From positions 96,002,720-96,066,719 of the forward strand of contig CM068384.1 of assembly GCA_034770075.1 (NCBI GenBank): DNA of 64,000 nt, written 5' to 3'. This DNA comes from Aralia elata (lineage: Eukaryota; Streptophyta; Magnoliopsida; Apiales; Araliaceae). Each line of letters begins with the position of its first letter. Positions within the stretch are counted from its first letter, which is position 1. A program made the position numbers and the translations under genes. Under the pieces are notes generated by a model. That model saw only the letters and a list, made by a program, of their open reading frames with translations. It was not told the DNA's origin and did not search any database. Shown here piece after piece: positions 33,572 to 46,400 of the stretch.

Positions 33572-34075
33572 GAGTTGTTACGACAACTTAAAATTAATAT
33601 AGAGACTTCTAGCAATCGCGTGAAGCAGACAACAAATCGGAAGAGACAGGATGTGACTTTTAAAATAGGAGATATGGTGTTTCTTAAGTTACACCCCTAT
33701 CGGCAACATTCTGTTTTCAAACGTGCCAATCAGATGCTCGTTCACCGATTTTATACACCATATGAAGTGCTTGAGAAAATTGGAGCGGTTGCACATAAAT
33801 TCAGCTGCCAGAGGGAGCTCACATTCATCCTGTTTTTCCACGTTTCCTTGTTAAAAATATTTGTGGGAGACATGGTGGAGGCCTTTAAGGAATTGCCACC
33901 AATAACCAATGAAGGTGCAGCTAAATTGGAACCCCAACAAATTCAGGACACTTGTTGGGTCAAAAGAGGACATAAATTTGAAGAAGAAAGCTTAGTCCAG
34001 TGGAAGCATTTACTAGCAGAGGAAGCCACATGGGAGCCAATCCAAACTTTGCTTGAGTAATTTCCATCCATGGAC
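33572..34075 (+). pseudogene. Chromovirus integrase C-terminal part and chromodomain-like end
   Basis: Continues the chromovirus integrase after the Athila insertion. VTFKIGDMVFLKLHPYRQHS and RFYTPYEVLEKIGAVAHKF are the conserved GPY/F-type region, and FHVSLLKIFVGDM follows. The final LVQWKHLLAEEATWEPIQTL has the aromatic and acidic pattern of a plant chromodomain, which in this family tethers integrase to heterochromatin. The frame reads to 34058. Divergence is moderate: R and H for usual residues in the GPF motif. Confidence 0.85.
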
Positions 34076-34097
34076 CTTGCGGACAAGCGTCCGCTGA

Positions 34098-34109
34098 AGA
34101 TGGGAGTAT
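34098..34109 (+). promoter_or_regulatory. Polypurine tract of chromovirus element
   Basis: gaagatgggagtat directly before the TGTTAGGCC start of the 3' LTR. Confidence 0.75.
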
Positions 34110-34409
34110 TGTTAGGCCACGTCGTTCAGAAAGAGGCCTAAAGCCAAATCCCAAATATTTGGGATGAAGTGGACATTAATGAAGACTGTTGCAGTCATGG
34201 GCAAGTAAAGAACGAAAAGATTGCGGGATCGGACTGGGTCTTTTACAGTTGACAGTTTTACGTCGTAGCTGAGAATTTTACGTCTTTTTTCGTTATTTGC
34301 ATGTTGTTTCCGTTAGTTATGCTCTGTTTTATGTGTATTTAAGTTTCACTTGTATTTCAGTTTGTTTGTACATGGCTTTGCTTATTTAAGCAGCCAAAGC
34401 CTTCGTTAT
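34110..34409 (+). repeat. 3' LTR of chromovirus, truncated
   Basis: Matches the first 300 bp of the 5' LTR and stops at cttcgttat, where a copia element begins. The remaining 100 bp (tattatcaagcaatttacat...) is not found elsewhere in the window and may lie beyond a longer nested insertion. Confidence 0.8.
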
Positions 34410-34574
34410 TGATGAAAACAAACCTTAGTGCCTTAGTGGAGCATGGGTTGCTCAGTAGAACAAAGTGAAGCATGGGCAGCAAATGGGCAACTTATCAAAA
34501 CATAGTGGAGAGCTCAATGGGCAGCATAGTTACTCAGCAGAACAAAGTGGAATAACCAAGAATTTCTAAGTCAT

Positions 34575-37500
34575 TGTAAATAAATATATTAATTCAATAT
34601 TAATAATATTAAAAATCTTGTGATGTATAAAGAAGGATATGTGACTATATTATATCATGATAGTTGTCAATAATGATAAAAATGTAGAAAACATGTGTGA
34701 ATAAATATATGTATATATAATAAATATGTATATATGTTTTATTAAGTAAAGTGTAATAATAAGAAAAAAAAACTTATAACCTAATATTATATATATTTGG
34801 AGTGTAGACTAAATAACCTAAGGGTTATAGAAATTAAGGTATACTAGTACGAAATTATATACTAGTACTTTAAACTCTAGAAATTTAAATTATACATATT
34901 GAGTAGTTGATTTTATAACTTGATTAAAGCAAGTCTAATTAGGTTATGAAAATAAATTTCAAATATTGATGTAATAGTATATTCAATAGCCCAATTGATT
35001 TAATTATCAAGCCTACTTAATTAATTTATTTTGTGGACTTGAATACTTAGTAATTAAATGGATTAAATTAGCCATTAGAAATTAATTAACCATAATATTA
35101 GGAGCCCAATAATTTATGTTACTAAGTGTCCCAATAATGGTAGTGAGTGAAGTTGATTACTAGTAGCCCCATTTAGTAAATGACTAGCCCAAATCATTTA
35201 ATTAAGTGACCCAACAATTAGCCCAATTGATAAAGGAGTTTTTAGTCATTTCATAAGTAAATAAGAAAAAAAAAATGGGACAAAATCACTTGAAGAATCC
35301 GGCCATGTGGGTTAATTAAAGGGAGAAATAATTAAAAAAATTTATCCTTATCTAATAAGCTAGGTGTCACCAAATTCTTACCCACATGTGTCATTACTTA
35401 GTTGGTAAATAAAAGATAAGTATGGAAGAGAAGGAAGAGAGATATTAGTAGATTAGTTATAGAGATAGAATATATCTTTAACTTAGAGTAAGTATACTCC
35501 ATTAAGCCATTTCTACTTTCATTCCTTTCTAACTTCCAAGAAAGCTAGAAAAAAAAATTCAAGAGAGAGAGTGAGGTAGAGAGTAGGTCACGACAACAAG
35601 AAGGAGAGAAGAGGAAGAGAACAAGACTTGATGCACCCTAAGATCATCTCCTATTTTGGAAGAAAGAGGAGAGTAGCCACTAAAGGAAGGTAAAAAAAAA
35701 AAAAAAGATTTCAAGTTTAGTTAATGTTTTATGTAGTTTAGTACTTTTATTTTTTTATCCATGAAATGTTTATGATTGTTTTTTTTGGTTTGAAACCTTA
35801 TGAAAAGGTTATATAATGAGGTCATATTTTATATCATGTTGATATATATGATTATAATGTTTACAAATGATAGAAAAAAAAATTAAGGTTAGTAAGTTAG
35901 AAAAAAATTTTGTTTTAAATGAAAAACTATGCTTTATTTTGTGGAATCTAAAAATTTTTGGTTCTAGGGTGTTATGATATACTCTTAGGAGTTATGAACA
36001 TCACCCCATTTGGAATGGTGGAAAAAGTTTAAGTAACAAAGTCATGGCGAAATTTTTTTGTGAAACTAGTTAAAAGTTGGGAAATCAGTTGGTACACTGA
36101 CTTTTAGAGTTAGTTTTTTCAGGTAGTTAAAGCTTATGGAAATGGGGTTATTTGCTATGGGTTTTGTAGTTTGTAATATAAGGAAGCCGTAGGCTCAAGA
36201 ACGGACTTATTTCGAGAAGAAACGAGTAAGTTATAAAGGTGTAAAGTAGGCCCGAGAAAACTGTCAAACAACCCAGTTGCTAATTCTTATGTAGTGAGTT
36301 TTTGTTCTAATACAGACACTTGAAACAGACGGGTTATACTGTCTGGATATTAACCGAAGAAAACTTGGCCTAAAGCAGACAGGTATTAGCTGTCCCGAAT
36401 AATAACCAAAATAGATTTTAACCTAAAGCAGACGAGCTTTACCGTCTGGATAACAACTAAAAATAAATTTTAACCTAAAACAAGACGAGTTTAAACTGTC
36501 TGGATTAGGGTAAGGTCACCTGCAGTAGGTTTTGTTAGTAAGCAGACACCAAAATAGACAGGTTTTACCCGTCTAGATGTTAACTAAATCAGAACTAACC
36601 TAAAGCAGACAGTCTTAACTGTCTGGATTAGACCTGTAACACAAAGACTAAAAGTTTGGACACGTTGTCTAAATTTATAAAACGCAAATGAACTAAAATA
36701 ATATAATATTGTAACGTAATCCAATAATAGAGTCGTAATGTGACTAATTTGATATGATGACCCAAATGTTATATATAGGTCAATTGAAGGGCGATATATT
36801 GGCAATCCGGTAAAATCGCGTAGTAGGCAAGTTTCCTAAACTTACTCAGATATTTATTTGTGCAAGTTTTTCTAACTCAACTCGAGATATTATTATTCAA
36901 AGCCATATTAAGTGAATAATCATTGATGATTATTCGCATCTATAATATTTATTGACATTCGCACTTCGTGCAATTAAATTCCTGTTCTATTATTTTTGGA
37001 CTGTGAATTGTTTAAAGTTCTTCCATCAATAAACTAATATGAGCTGGATCTATGCTAATTGTATCAGCTAGAACGAACCAATGTTAAATTGATAAACTCA
37101 AATCATTTTAAAAGTCAATCCTACCAGTTGATTGGTATGGATTCTTCGACTGAGATAAAGAATATTTTTATTAAAGTATTAATTGGAAAAACAATTATTG
37201 CTCGATTATTAAGTGTTTATGCATAATCACCGGGTATGAAAGGTTGATCCCCTTGATTACCAAAACTTATTAAAAGGACCAGTTTAAAATACTGAACAAC
37301 CTTCGCATATGTTCATGGTTATTTATAACCACTCAGTATCCATTATCCAATTATTGAACCTTGTTAGATGTTCTTTCAACTGAATTTCATTGTTGAATAT
37401 TGAATGATAAAATTCCTTCTAATCATGATATATCTCCTTTGTATTTAAACTTGCTAAGCAAATTAGTTTGCTTACCCTTGCTATAAATCATGACGTTTTT

Positions 37501-37800
37501 TCAGCTAAAACCCGAAGGTTCGACGAAGAAAGATAAAGGAAAAGAAAAAGTACCCAGAGTAGTTTATTATAAACTCTTAATTAGTCTTAAGTTTGATGTA
37601 GTTATTTATGTAAACCTTTTGCAATATTAAAGGTATGTATTATGTTTAAGGTTAATGAGACCTTGGGACTGTGTTATAGACTTTATTTTAACAAACAATG
37701 TATATTATTATTCCGCAATATATTATAGAATGTATATGATGGTGTTGAATCGTGAGCACCGAATTCGAGGTTAGAAAACCCCGGATTTGGGGGCGTCACA
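34575..37800 (+). repeat. Long LTR A (chromovirus/Tekay-like), solo, inside copia-3 LTR
   Basis: About 3.2 kb ending GGATTTGGGGGCGTCACA. The end is firm; the start is a best guess at TGTAAATAAA and no target duplication was found. Plan: AT-rich start, purine-rich leader (about 35550-35690) closing in aaggaaggtaaaa, a block of hairpins at 36326-36626, a ttttttcagctaaaacccga junction at 37495-37515, then the 3' end. LTRs B and C share this plan. No coding frame is supported, so it is a solo LTR. Confidence 0.65.
36326..36626. repeat. Six-unit hairpin array in LTR A
   Basis: Six copies, about 50-75 bp apart, of a short inverted repeat such as cagacgggttatactgtctg, usually followed by gatattaacc or similar. 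Later units are cagacgagctttaccgtctg and cagacagtcttaactgtctg: both arms change together in several units. Confidence 0.8.
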
Positions 37801-38030
37801 GGTAGCACATAGCTCAACGGGAATAATGAGTTCTTTAATTATAAAAGTTCAACAACAGTGCACTACCCAAAAAGGAATGAATCTATTGTTAATAATATTA
37901 CACAACTACTCTTAGTACACTACAAAAGAGAGCACTGCTCTCTCTTGTAAAAAGACGAGAAAAATACTTTAATCAGATTACTCATTTTTGATTCTACATA
38001 GTTGTTCTTTTATATTCCTACTGTCTTTCA

Positions 38031-38044
38031 TGGTAATCAGAGCT
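38031..38044 (+). other. Primer binding site of copia-3
   Basis: tggtaatcagagct directly after the LTR end gtctttca; the initiator Met tRNA type with one extra A. Confidence 0.8.
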
Positions 38045-38077
38045 ATTTCTTAGCAGCCCTTAATTTTTTCTCTCACC

Positions 38078-39060
38078 ATGGCTGAATCCTCTTCCTCTTC
38101 ATCTTTCGCATCCTCTTCTTCTCTTCCTGTTCTTTTTAATCTTCAATCCTTGCTATCTAACACCATCCTAACTAAAGAAAATTATTTCAATTGGAGTTCT
38201 CAATTCCTTGCAGTTTTGTGCACCCACTCTCTTGAATAGGTTGTTCATGACAAAAATTGTCTATTAGAAAAGTTAGATTATAAAACCATTAACCCCAAAT
38301 ACACCAAATGGAAAAGTCCTACTAGTCTTATTCTTACATGGATTAAAGCTACTGTTTCTCCCTCCATTTAAAATCTCCTTGTCTCATGCAAAATTGCTCC
38401 CGAAGCTTGGGACATACTTCACAACCGCTTTGCCTCTTCTTCTAAAACCCATATCCGAACTTTGAAAAATAGCCTTCATACTCTCAAGAAAGATTCCCAA
38501 CACCACTATATCTGATTTTTTTCTCCACTGCGAAATCAATATCCAACTCACTTGCCTCTACAGGTTGTGTTATTCCAGAAAGTGATCTCATTGATCATAT
38601 ACTTGATGCACTTGGTGCTGATTTTAAGGAGTTCATCACTTCCTTCCATGTCCACCCACAAGTCTCATTTGATGAATTTCATGACTTTCTCATCCAAGAA
38701 GAGACACTTCAAACTCGTTTTTCATCTCTCTCCATCTCTCCCAACATAGCACTGTTGCTGAAATCTCAATCTCAGCAAAAATTAAACAATATCACTTCTG
38801 CTGCTTCACAAAACCAAAACACTCATACTCGCAGTTTCGACCAAAGTTCTCAGATTGAACAACCGCACACATAGCTTCCCAAGTACCAACAACTGCAATT
38901 TTACTAATAATCATTTCAATAGATCCAACCACAACTACTTCAACCGCCACAAACAACTTTAACCGCCAAAATGGCCCTCAACTAATACGATTCTTTCCAA
39001 ACAATGGTCCTCCTCTTCTTCCTCGTCCCTCTTTTTTATTCAACTACCCATTTCCCCAGG
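38078..39060 (+). pseudogene. copia-3 gag
   Basis: Start at ATG 38078: MAESSSSSSFASSSSLPVLF, then LTKENYFNWSSQFLAVL, the beginning of the gag fold. Codon 54 is TAG (38237) and more stops follow. Further recognisable pieces are PKYTKWKSPTSLILTWIKAT, APEAWDILHNRFASSSKTHI and (in another frame) SDLIDHILDALGADFKEF with SFHVHPQVSFDEFHDFLIQE. A serine-rich start and an Asn/His-rich linker near 38880-38960 are normal for this kind of gag. Decayed. Confidence 0.85.
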
Positions 39061-39586
39061 AGTCCTCAGTTTGTCAACTTTGTGACCAATTGGGCCACAT
39101 AGCAAAATACTGTTCTCACCATCCTCGCATAACGTTCGCATGAAGAAGCACATCTCTGATTAGTGTTTTGGATTCTGGGGGCCACAAACTACATGACATC
39201 ATCTCCTACAAATCTCACTCGATTCGCATCCCTACCAAGGTACTACTTCTGTTATTGTTGGTAATGGTTCTCATCTCCCTATTTCTCATTATGGTTCTTC
39301 GGTGCTTACATCATCAAATAAATCTTTCTCACTTTTCTAATGTTTTGTGTATACCAAGTATTCACAAAAATCTTTTATCTATTCGTCAATTTTCTCATGA
39401 CAATAATGTTTACTTTGAATTTGATTCGCAGGACTATCGGATCAAGGACAACAAGACACAGAAAACTCTCGTTTCTAGAACTAGTACTGATGGTCTGTAC
39501 TATCTCAACTCTTTCATCACCATCCATTGCCATTCTTCTCACACTTAGAGAATGCACAAAATTTAAAGTTTGGCATGCCAGACTTT
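39061..39586 (+). pseudogene. copia-3 zinc knuckle, protease and start of pre-integrase
   Basis: A complete CCHC box reads CQLCDQLGHIAKYC (39070-39111). The protease active site region (DSG at about 39170) follows, then HFSNVLCIPSIHKNLLSIRQ and FDSQDYRIKDNKTQKTLVSR, and the first residues of the pre-integrase domain (VWHARLL). A frameshift just after the DSG moves the reading frame. The domain is cut off at 39586 by LTR B. Confidence 0.85.
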
Positions 39587-42571
39587 TGTAACGCCCCCAA
39601 AATCGGGACTAACTTCAATCCCGACTTTGTGCATTAATATTATCTTGTTCTAGCTTTAAAACATTATTCAATATTAAATTAGCTAACAATGCGGAATAAA
39701 TTAAAAACTTTTAAAACTTTCTTTCATTTCCTGAATCGCAACCTTTTATAATTCGTCTTATCTCAAAATCACATATATATTATGATTTGTTTCAACATCT
39801 CACTTGAATATAAAGATTCAACTTTTAATATCATATTCATTCTTTTATACATTTTCTTTTAAATCCATCAAGCTAAATGAATTATACAATTAACTGGATT
39901 TCCAAAACGACAACTAAATTCTCTGTACAACAACCCGTATATTTATAATATATTATTTCTCATATGAAATCACAATTAATTCCAAACGAATAAATTTTAT
40001 TCGATATTACACAAGTTTGACACAATTTGGTTTCCAATTCAATATAAGTCCTTTTGACTTGATACAAGTTCAACTAATTAAATAATAATTATTGTCTTTT
40101 ACAGGCATACTTCAAGTCTCTCTCACCAATATCATATGATTGTTCAACCGTTATCTGCAAATGAAATATTTGCAAGAATGAGCGCGACGGCTCAGCAAGT
40201 CTAACAGTTAACATATTTCATGCTTTCACATAGCATATATGCTTTACAGTGTATTCATACTATATACATTTTGTGATGTGCATTATATCCATGCATTAAA
40301 TAGTTCATGCTTGACATTTTCCAATTATACATTCCATTTTCTCACGTATCACATATCATAAACAAAATTGAGTTTCCACAACTCGACTAACTTTAGTCAT
40401 AATTTGACTTTGACAATTCACATAGCATTGTAGTAAAAAATACATATTTCAACAAACTCATAATGACTTTATTACGATATAAAACAGTTTACACGTAAAC
40501 AATATCAATTTCTCACATAACAATCAAGACTGAAAAACTTGCCTGCACCGGGGTTTTACCAATACGCTAATCTTTCGCGTTTCTTGCACGACCTTTTTAG
40601 TAAAACTTTAACCAATGCAATCTTAGCTTCTTCTTGCTGCGATTGCTTCTAAATTTCTCCCAATTCACATGTTTAGTTTCAATTTCTTCTTGTATGATTG
40701 GTAATTTCAGCAGGAAGTAAAGAGGCTTAGAATTTGTTTTGGAACGGAGAAGATGAGATAGGAAATTATTATTATTTCTTTCTTTCTTTTCTTCTTCTTT
40801 TTTTTTTGTGGAACGAATAGGAAAGCAACATGGTACTGTTTCTTTTCTTTCTTCCTCTATTTGAAACGGATGGCAGGGCTTGAAGTATAGAGAGAAGGAA
40901 CGGGACTTAAGCTTTTTGATTACTTCTTTTAAGTCACAGATAGTTGCTATGTATGTCTTATTCAATTATGACTGCCAGGTGGCTAATGCCTAGGCAATAC
41001 ATGTGCTCCCTAATTCATTACTCAGCATTCATATAAGATATAATATATACCTTATACACAATGCATTATATAACATATCTTCCGTATACATATATTTTTC
41101 ATAATTCATACATTTATATAGTTATGTAATAAAATTAATCAATACATAATTAAGATGAACACCTTTAGTGTAACAAATCAATTATTTAAATAATTAATAC
41201 TTAACTCATTAATTAATTTAAATAAAACTCATTTAACTTATACAATTAATATTGTATAATTAAATTAAATTTTGCTCATTCCTTCCATAAATTATTTCCA
41301 AACAATTTAATTATACATGAAATCTATAATTTAATGTATTCAATCATTTATTCAAATAAGAATTTAATTTACTAACTTGAATAACCAATAATATATATTA
41401 TTTAAATATATATTGGATCATCCATCTCATAATTTATTTAATGCGACTAATTTTCACCATATTAAAATAATTTTTCTATTATTTGATTTATTTTAATTCA
41501 CCTATATTTACTAATAAATGGACTCAATTAAAATAATTAATATTCCATTATATTATTTTAATTTACTTATTTTAAATATACCACAACAAATTTTTGTATA
41601 ATTAACTTTGATAGCATCTTCTTTCTTCCCATAAAATTGTCTTCAACTAATTTAGGCTTCCTATTCATTAAATATATTACTTTAATATATTTAACCATAA
41701 TTTAAATATTACCCGTTAATTCACCAATTTTAATTAAAGCGACATCTAAATTAACTTGCCTCCATGAAATTAATTCCCTAATGAATTTCATTATAAAGAC
41801 GATTTATAATTCAAATTATATTATTTCATAATATAATTTAAATATTAATCTCCCATCTATAAGCATTACTTCTAACAATTTTATTTTACATCATACTCCC
41901 TCAATTAAAAATAATTTAATATTGTAATATATTATTTTAATTTTCTCATTAAATAGATACAAAAGATTTTTGTAATCTTTAAAGCTCATCCGTTTTTCTT
42001 TAAAATAAATTAATTTCCAAAAAAACAATTTATATTTCAAATTAAAAATAAATATATAAATAATATATTCAATTAATTTTTCTTTTCCTTTCTATAAATT
42101 GTATTTTTCAACATTTTATTTTAATTATAGTAAATATAAATTAATAATATTCACTATATTACAAGACATGCATACATTATTCTCAATAATGTAATAGTAT
42201 TTACAAAATTACTTTTCCATAAAATGGAGAGATTATATTAAATATATTTAATATAACCACCAATTTACTAATATTAAAATAATTATTAAATATATATAAA
42301 TTATTTTAATAATTTCCTTCATCATAAAACTATAACTCATTCTCCATTTCTTCTATCTTAATAAATTGATTCTATAATTTATTACATGAAAATAATAAAT
42401 ATATAATTAAATTAATAAATTTTTTTGTTATTTTCACAAAAATTCACATATTGTCAAAGCACGTATTGACTTTATGCAATATAATATCTACATCACATAC
42501 CTACCCAAATAAGAATTTTTATTTATTAAAATTCTTATTTTAATATTTTTTTGAAAATTCGGGTCATCACA
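39587..42571 (-). repeat. Long LTR B on the - strand
   Basis: On the - strand it starts TGTGATGACCCGAATTTTC at 42571 and ends GGGGGCGTTACA at 39587, 2,985 bp. It has the same ends as LTRs A and C. It inserted into the copia-3 pre-integrase; the left flank is ACTTT (39582-39586). The purine-rich leader (on the - strand) lies at about 40740-40960, and a ttcatttgcagataacgg junction at about 40145-40165. The region 41000-42500 is exceptionally AT-rich. No coding frame is supported. Confidence 0.7.
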
Positions 42572-43463
42572 TTCTTCCCCTCTTTAAAAGGGATTTCCGT
42601 CCCCGGAATCAACAATCACCGAAATCCTTTCCTACTCGGCTCTAAGTCTATTCCCAATTTCGATCCATATGCCAATTTCTTCCTTAGCGGTCAATTAATT
42701 CCGCGTAAAATGAAATAATATTATTTTCACATATCATATAACACAAGATTAAATACACATATTAAACATGCATCTCTAATTATTAATAGTGTTCCTGGCT
42801 ATTTCTATACTTATTCTTTCAATGCTCCAAAAGTCCCTTAAAATTCTACGGACTTAAATCTTATTCTTTATTATATTTATTTTCTGTCAATTTCCATGAA
42901 TCCAAAAATCTTTTCTTTCTCATAATTCCTATCCCTTTCCTTCATCAGAACTTGCCCCACGACAACTCATCAAATATAAGATATTCAGGTTATTCCTTTT
43001 CTTTTTCAAAGATTCGCTTTTGTCGTAATTTTACGACCTTACTTTCTTCTAAGGAACTTTATTATCCCTTTCTATACCAACAGTCAGAATAGAAATCCTC
43101 CATAATTGGATCAATAAATTGTGAAGAAATATGAATAAACTCAGGAATTCAAAAGATCTCGCTTAGGGAAAGAGCATTTTTGCATCATGCTAAGGGTCCA
43201 TAAAGACCACAAATTTATCTTTTTTTATGTTTTCTGAAAAGGTTTTAACAGAAAATTCACTCTACAAACCGACTACTTATGGGCACGTAGGTGATCAGCC
43301 TGTTTATGCCCTGTGTTGATCAGAGCTATCTTTACAGGGAATGACATTTGCGTTCATCCTCACCGCTAATTTCATTGCGCAAACAGAATTTTCCAATTCA
43401 GGGTTGGTTCTGTAGGTGAATCAACACTATCTGTATACTGTCATCACACCGCCCTATAGGCGC
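42572..43463 (-). other. Polypurine tract and internal tail next to LTR B
   Basis: The - strand reads ttttaaagaggggaagaa right before the LTR B start, a clear polypurine tract, so this is the 3' end of the internal region of the element owning LTR B. The following stretch to about 42700 may be eroded 3' coding or untranslated sequence; no domain could be recognised. From about 43160 to 43463 the sequence has ordinary composition and no identity I can assign. Confidence 0.55.
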
Positions 43464-46400
43464 TGTAACGGAATGCAATTATTTGAGAATTAATAAAAAT
43501 ATTTATTGAATTGTATAAATAATTATTTGTTAATTTTATTGAGTTAATTTATGATTTATTAAGCTATTGTGACAAATAAGTTTTATGTGGAGTGTTAAAT
43601 TGTGTTAATCTGTTACTTGAATATGATTTGTGAATGATTAATCCTAATTTTAATTAATAATTAAAATTAGGTGATAAAAAAGGTTTAATTTTGAGAATAA
43701 TATAAATTTTTTTCATTTGGTGTTATTGTTTATTTGGTTAAATGAATTTATTTATTTGAAGTTAGTAATAGTTTTAATTGAATTTTAATTTAATAATAAG
43801 TTCCAATTAAATTAAAATGTGTGACATTTAAAATTATATGTTATATAATAGTATTTATTTAAAATAAATGAAAGGGAGTTTTAATTCATATAGTTTTTCT
43901 TCCTAAACTAGGCCTTATGACCTTTTGGTTGGAAAAATGAGTTTATTTTATTTGTGTTTTGGCCAAACAAGCCTTTAGTTAGAATAATGGATTATTTTAA
44001 ATCTTGCTATTGCCAAAACAAGCCTTAATGGGCTTTTGTAAATTTTATAACTGATGATAACGCTATTAGTTTCGTATTAAGTATCAGATTTTTACTTTTC
44101 TGCATCAGTTTATAATTTTTTAAAAGAAAGTACGTCAGTTGGAAAGAAAAGAAAAGGGGGGGAAGAGAAAAGAACATGAGAGAAAACAGAAAGAAGAAGA
44201 ACATCAGAAGTTTGAAGAGAAAAGAGAGAGCAGTAGTTTTTGTTTTCTTGAGAATATTTGAGAGGGGGGGGGTTGAGAGAAAAGAGAGAATTTGAGAGAG
44301 AAGCTTGGGAGATTGGAGAAAGAATTTCCAAAACCAAGGAAGTCTTAATCAAATTTTCTAAGAATTTGAAAGGTATATAACTATTTACTAAATGTTTTAT
44401 TTTCTCTGTATATGAATTTAATAATGCTAAATTAATGAATTACTTGGTTACGAAATGTTAGAAAACGCATGTTGTTCTAAGATTGGTTTATAGTGATGAT
44501 TATAGAGGTTAATTTGTAATGAGTTAATTCATGAAAATATGTTCTTTTGAAAAATCAGTCTTTTTAGTTTTTACAGAGTTTAAACTTCATGAATTGGTAA
44601 TATATGTATGAAAATTGATGCTATAAATTTAGTTGTCATATATTCGATAGATTAATAATTGTCTGTGAATTGTATGAATGAAAGCTGGCCCCGCACATGA
44701 GTAATGCAAAAAGAAATTGTTTTTAAAATTGGTTTGAAAAAATGAGTTTACAGAGTTTGGATTTTATTAAAATGGTTAAACTTGAATATTTGGTTTTAAC
44801 AAGTGAATTTTTGGTTTAAATTGGTTAATCATAGTGTTTTATATAAATGCCTTAGGATTGATTAGAAACATGTTTGGGTAAAATGTTTTTGTATCTTATA
44901 TGATGTCTAGATATACTTAATTTGTTTTCTGGATGGTAGAAATTCGAAATATTTTGGCCAAATTTGGCCTAAGTTATATTCACTGGTTCGTCGAGCTGGG
45001 GAAGACGACAGTCAAGTCTATCGCCCCGGCGATAGAAATGAACTGATTTCTTATCGCCCCAGCGACATCGTCGCCCCACCGGACGACAAAATAGTTAAGC
45101 AAAAAACGCCGCCTCCGGCGATAGCCCTCGCCCCGGCGACAATTTTTGTTAAGTTTTTTTCCTCGCCCCCCCACTCCGGCGAGAACCACACTACAGTTTA
45201 AAAAAACATTATTAATTTTATTTTCAATTCTTGGAAGATTATGATGCATAATTAACCACTTATTAATGTGACTAAATGTATTACCAAGATGGGTTTGCAT
45301 AAACTAGTATTTTGTTGACTAATGGTAGGCTAAACATGAATAAAGAGCAAGCCTTAAATGCTTTTAATTTTGTGACTAATTATGTTACAATTTTAATAAT
45401 TAAATGTTTAGGTTGTTGTTAAGGATCGTGAATTACTTAAATTTTGTAATCTACTACCTTAGAGGGCAAAGTTTTCCTCCCTTAAACTTGAAAGTTTATT
45501 TTTATAGCAAGTTCCTTATCTCAACCCTAATTACTTTTATGTTGAAACAAGTTATTATTCTATCCTAAACTTGTTATTTCATTTTTAAAGCAAGTTTACC
45601 TATCATTGAGCAAAGAATATATTACCTTAGTCTTAATTGTTAATCAAGCAAGGTTTACTATTCATGATTATATACTTGAGCATTTACCTTCAATCATTGA
45701 TTGTTATTCAAACTTCAAAATATAGTTCCCTAATTGAACAAACTCTATTAGATGAATTCGACTAATGAAGCCAAACCCTTATTGATTACAGCTAGTCCCT
45801 TTAAGTTGGATGTGCGTTTCAAACGACTTAAGAATGTTTTTCCTATACTTAGTTCCAAGCCAATTTTTTCTTTTTGGTATGGATTCATGACGATAAACTG
45901 AGATGAAACAACCCCCCCCTATAAATTATATGGGATTACTTACTCGCGACAGCGTTAAAAATGTTATTGTGCACAATACATTGTACAAAGGGCTGAATCC
46001 CCCTGAGTACGAGATGTTGGTCCAATACGTCCTTTTATGACTGTTTAAAGGTTAACAGTAGAAATACTTGTACAAACCTAGGACATAGTTCGAGGTCCAT
46101 TGTGACCCTCAGATATAATTTCTATATTTTGAAATCTATCTTTCCGTGAATCGAAGCCTTTTCTAACGAACTCTTAGACTTTTGACTGTTATTCCTCATT
46201 TTGAAATCCTTTTCATTTAAATATTAGTTGTTATCATACTATGTGAGCAATTGATTTTGCTCCACCTCTTGCACTAATCATATGCAGCTAAGCCTGAGAA
46301 GTCGGAACGAGCCCGTCCACCGAGCAAAGGTAACAAGGGCAAGATGCAATAAATTAGCTAAATGACCTGCTAATTAACTAAGTTGATGATTAAATTTGTA

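Larger units (their letters stand above)
15376..34409 (+). mobile_element. Chromovirus-type Ty3/gypsy element, split by nested insertions
   Basis: LTRs at 15376 and 34110 share ...ccacgtc.ttca.aaagaggc and aaagccaaatcccaaatatt. Internal order on + is gag, protease, reverse transcriptase, RNase H, integrase and a chromodomain-like C terminus, the order of gypsy chromoviruses. Two insertions divide it: 17212-21840 (between protease and reverse transcriptase, target duplication CCATT) and 24180-33571 (within the integrase C-terminal part, GAGTT). Removing them joins the frames in register at both sites. The 3' LTR is cut at 34410 by a copia element. Many stops are present, so it is a fossil. Confidence 0.9.
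34410..39586 (+). mobile_element. Ty1/copia element (copia-3), 5' part only
   Basis: 5' LTR in two pieces (34410-34574 and 37801-38030), primer binding site, gag, zinc knuckle, protease and the start of the pre-integrase domain, then cut at 39586 by an LTR. The LTR piece at 34430-34560 repeats short phrases (gctcagtagaacaaagtg and actcagcagaacaaagtgg). The rest of pol and the 3' LTR are not in the window. Confidence 0.75.

Noticed and set aside
34575..42571. LTRs A and B as the two LTRs of one element
   Set aside because: They are in opposite orientation, differ strongly in sequence, and the sequence between them is copia-3, so they are separate insertions.
44110..44352. 80-codon purine-rich frame on the - strand as a small gene
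   Set aside because: It coincides with the purine-rich leader of LTR C, which creates long frames by composition alone.
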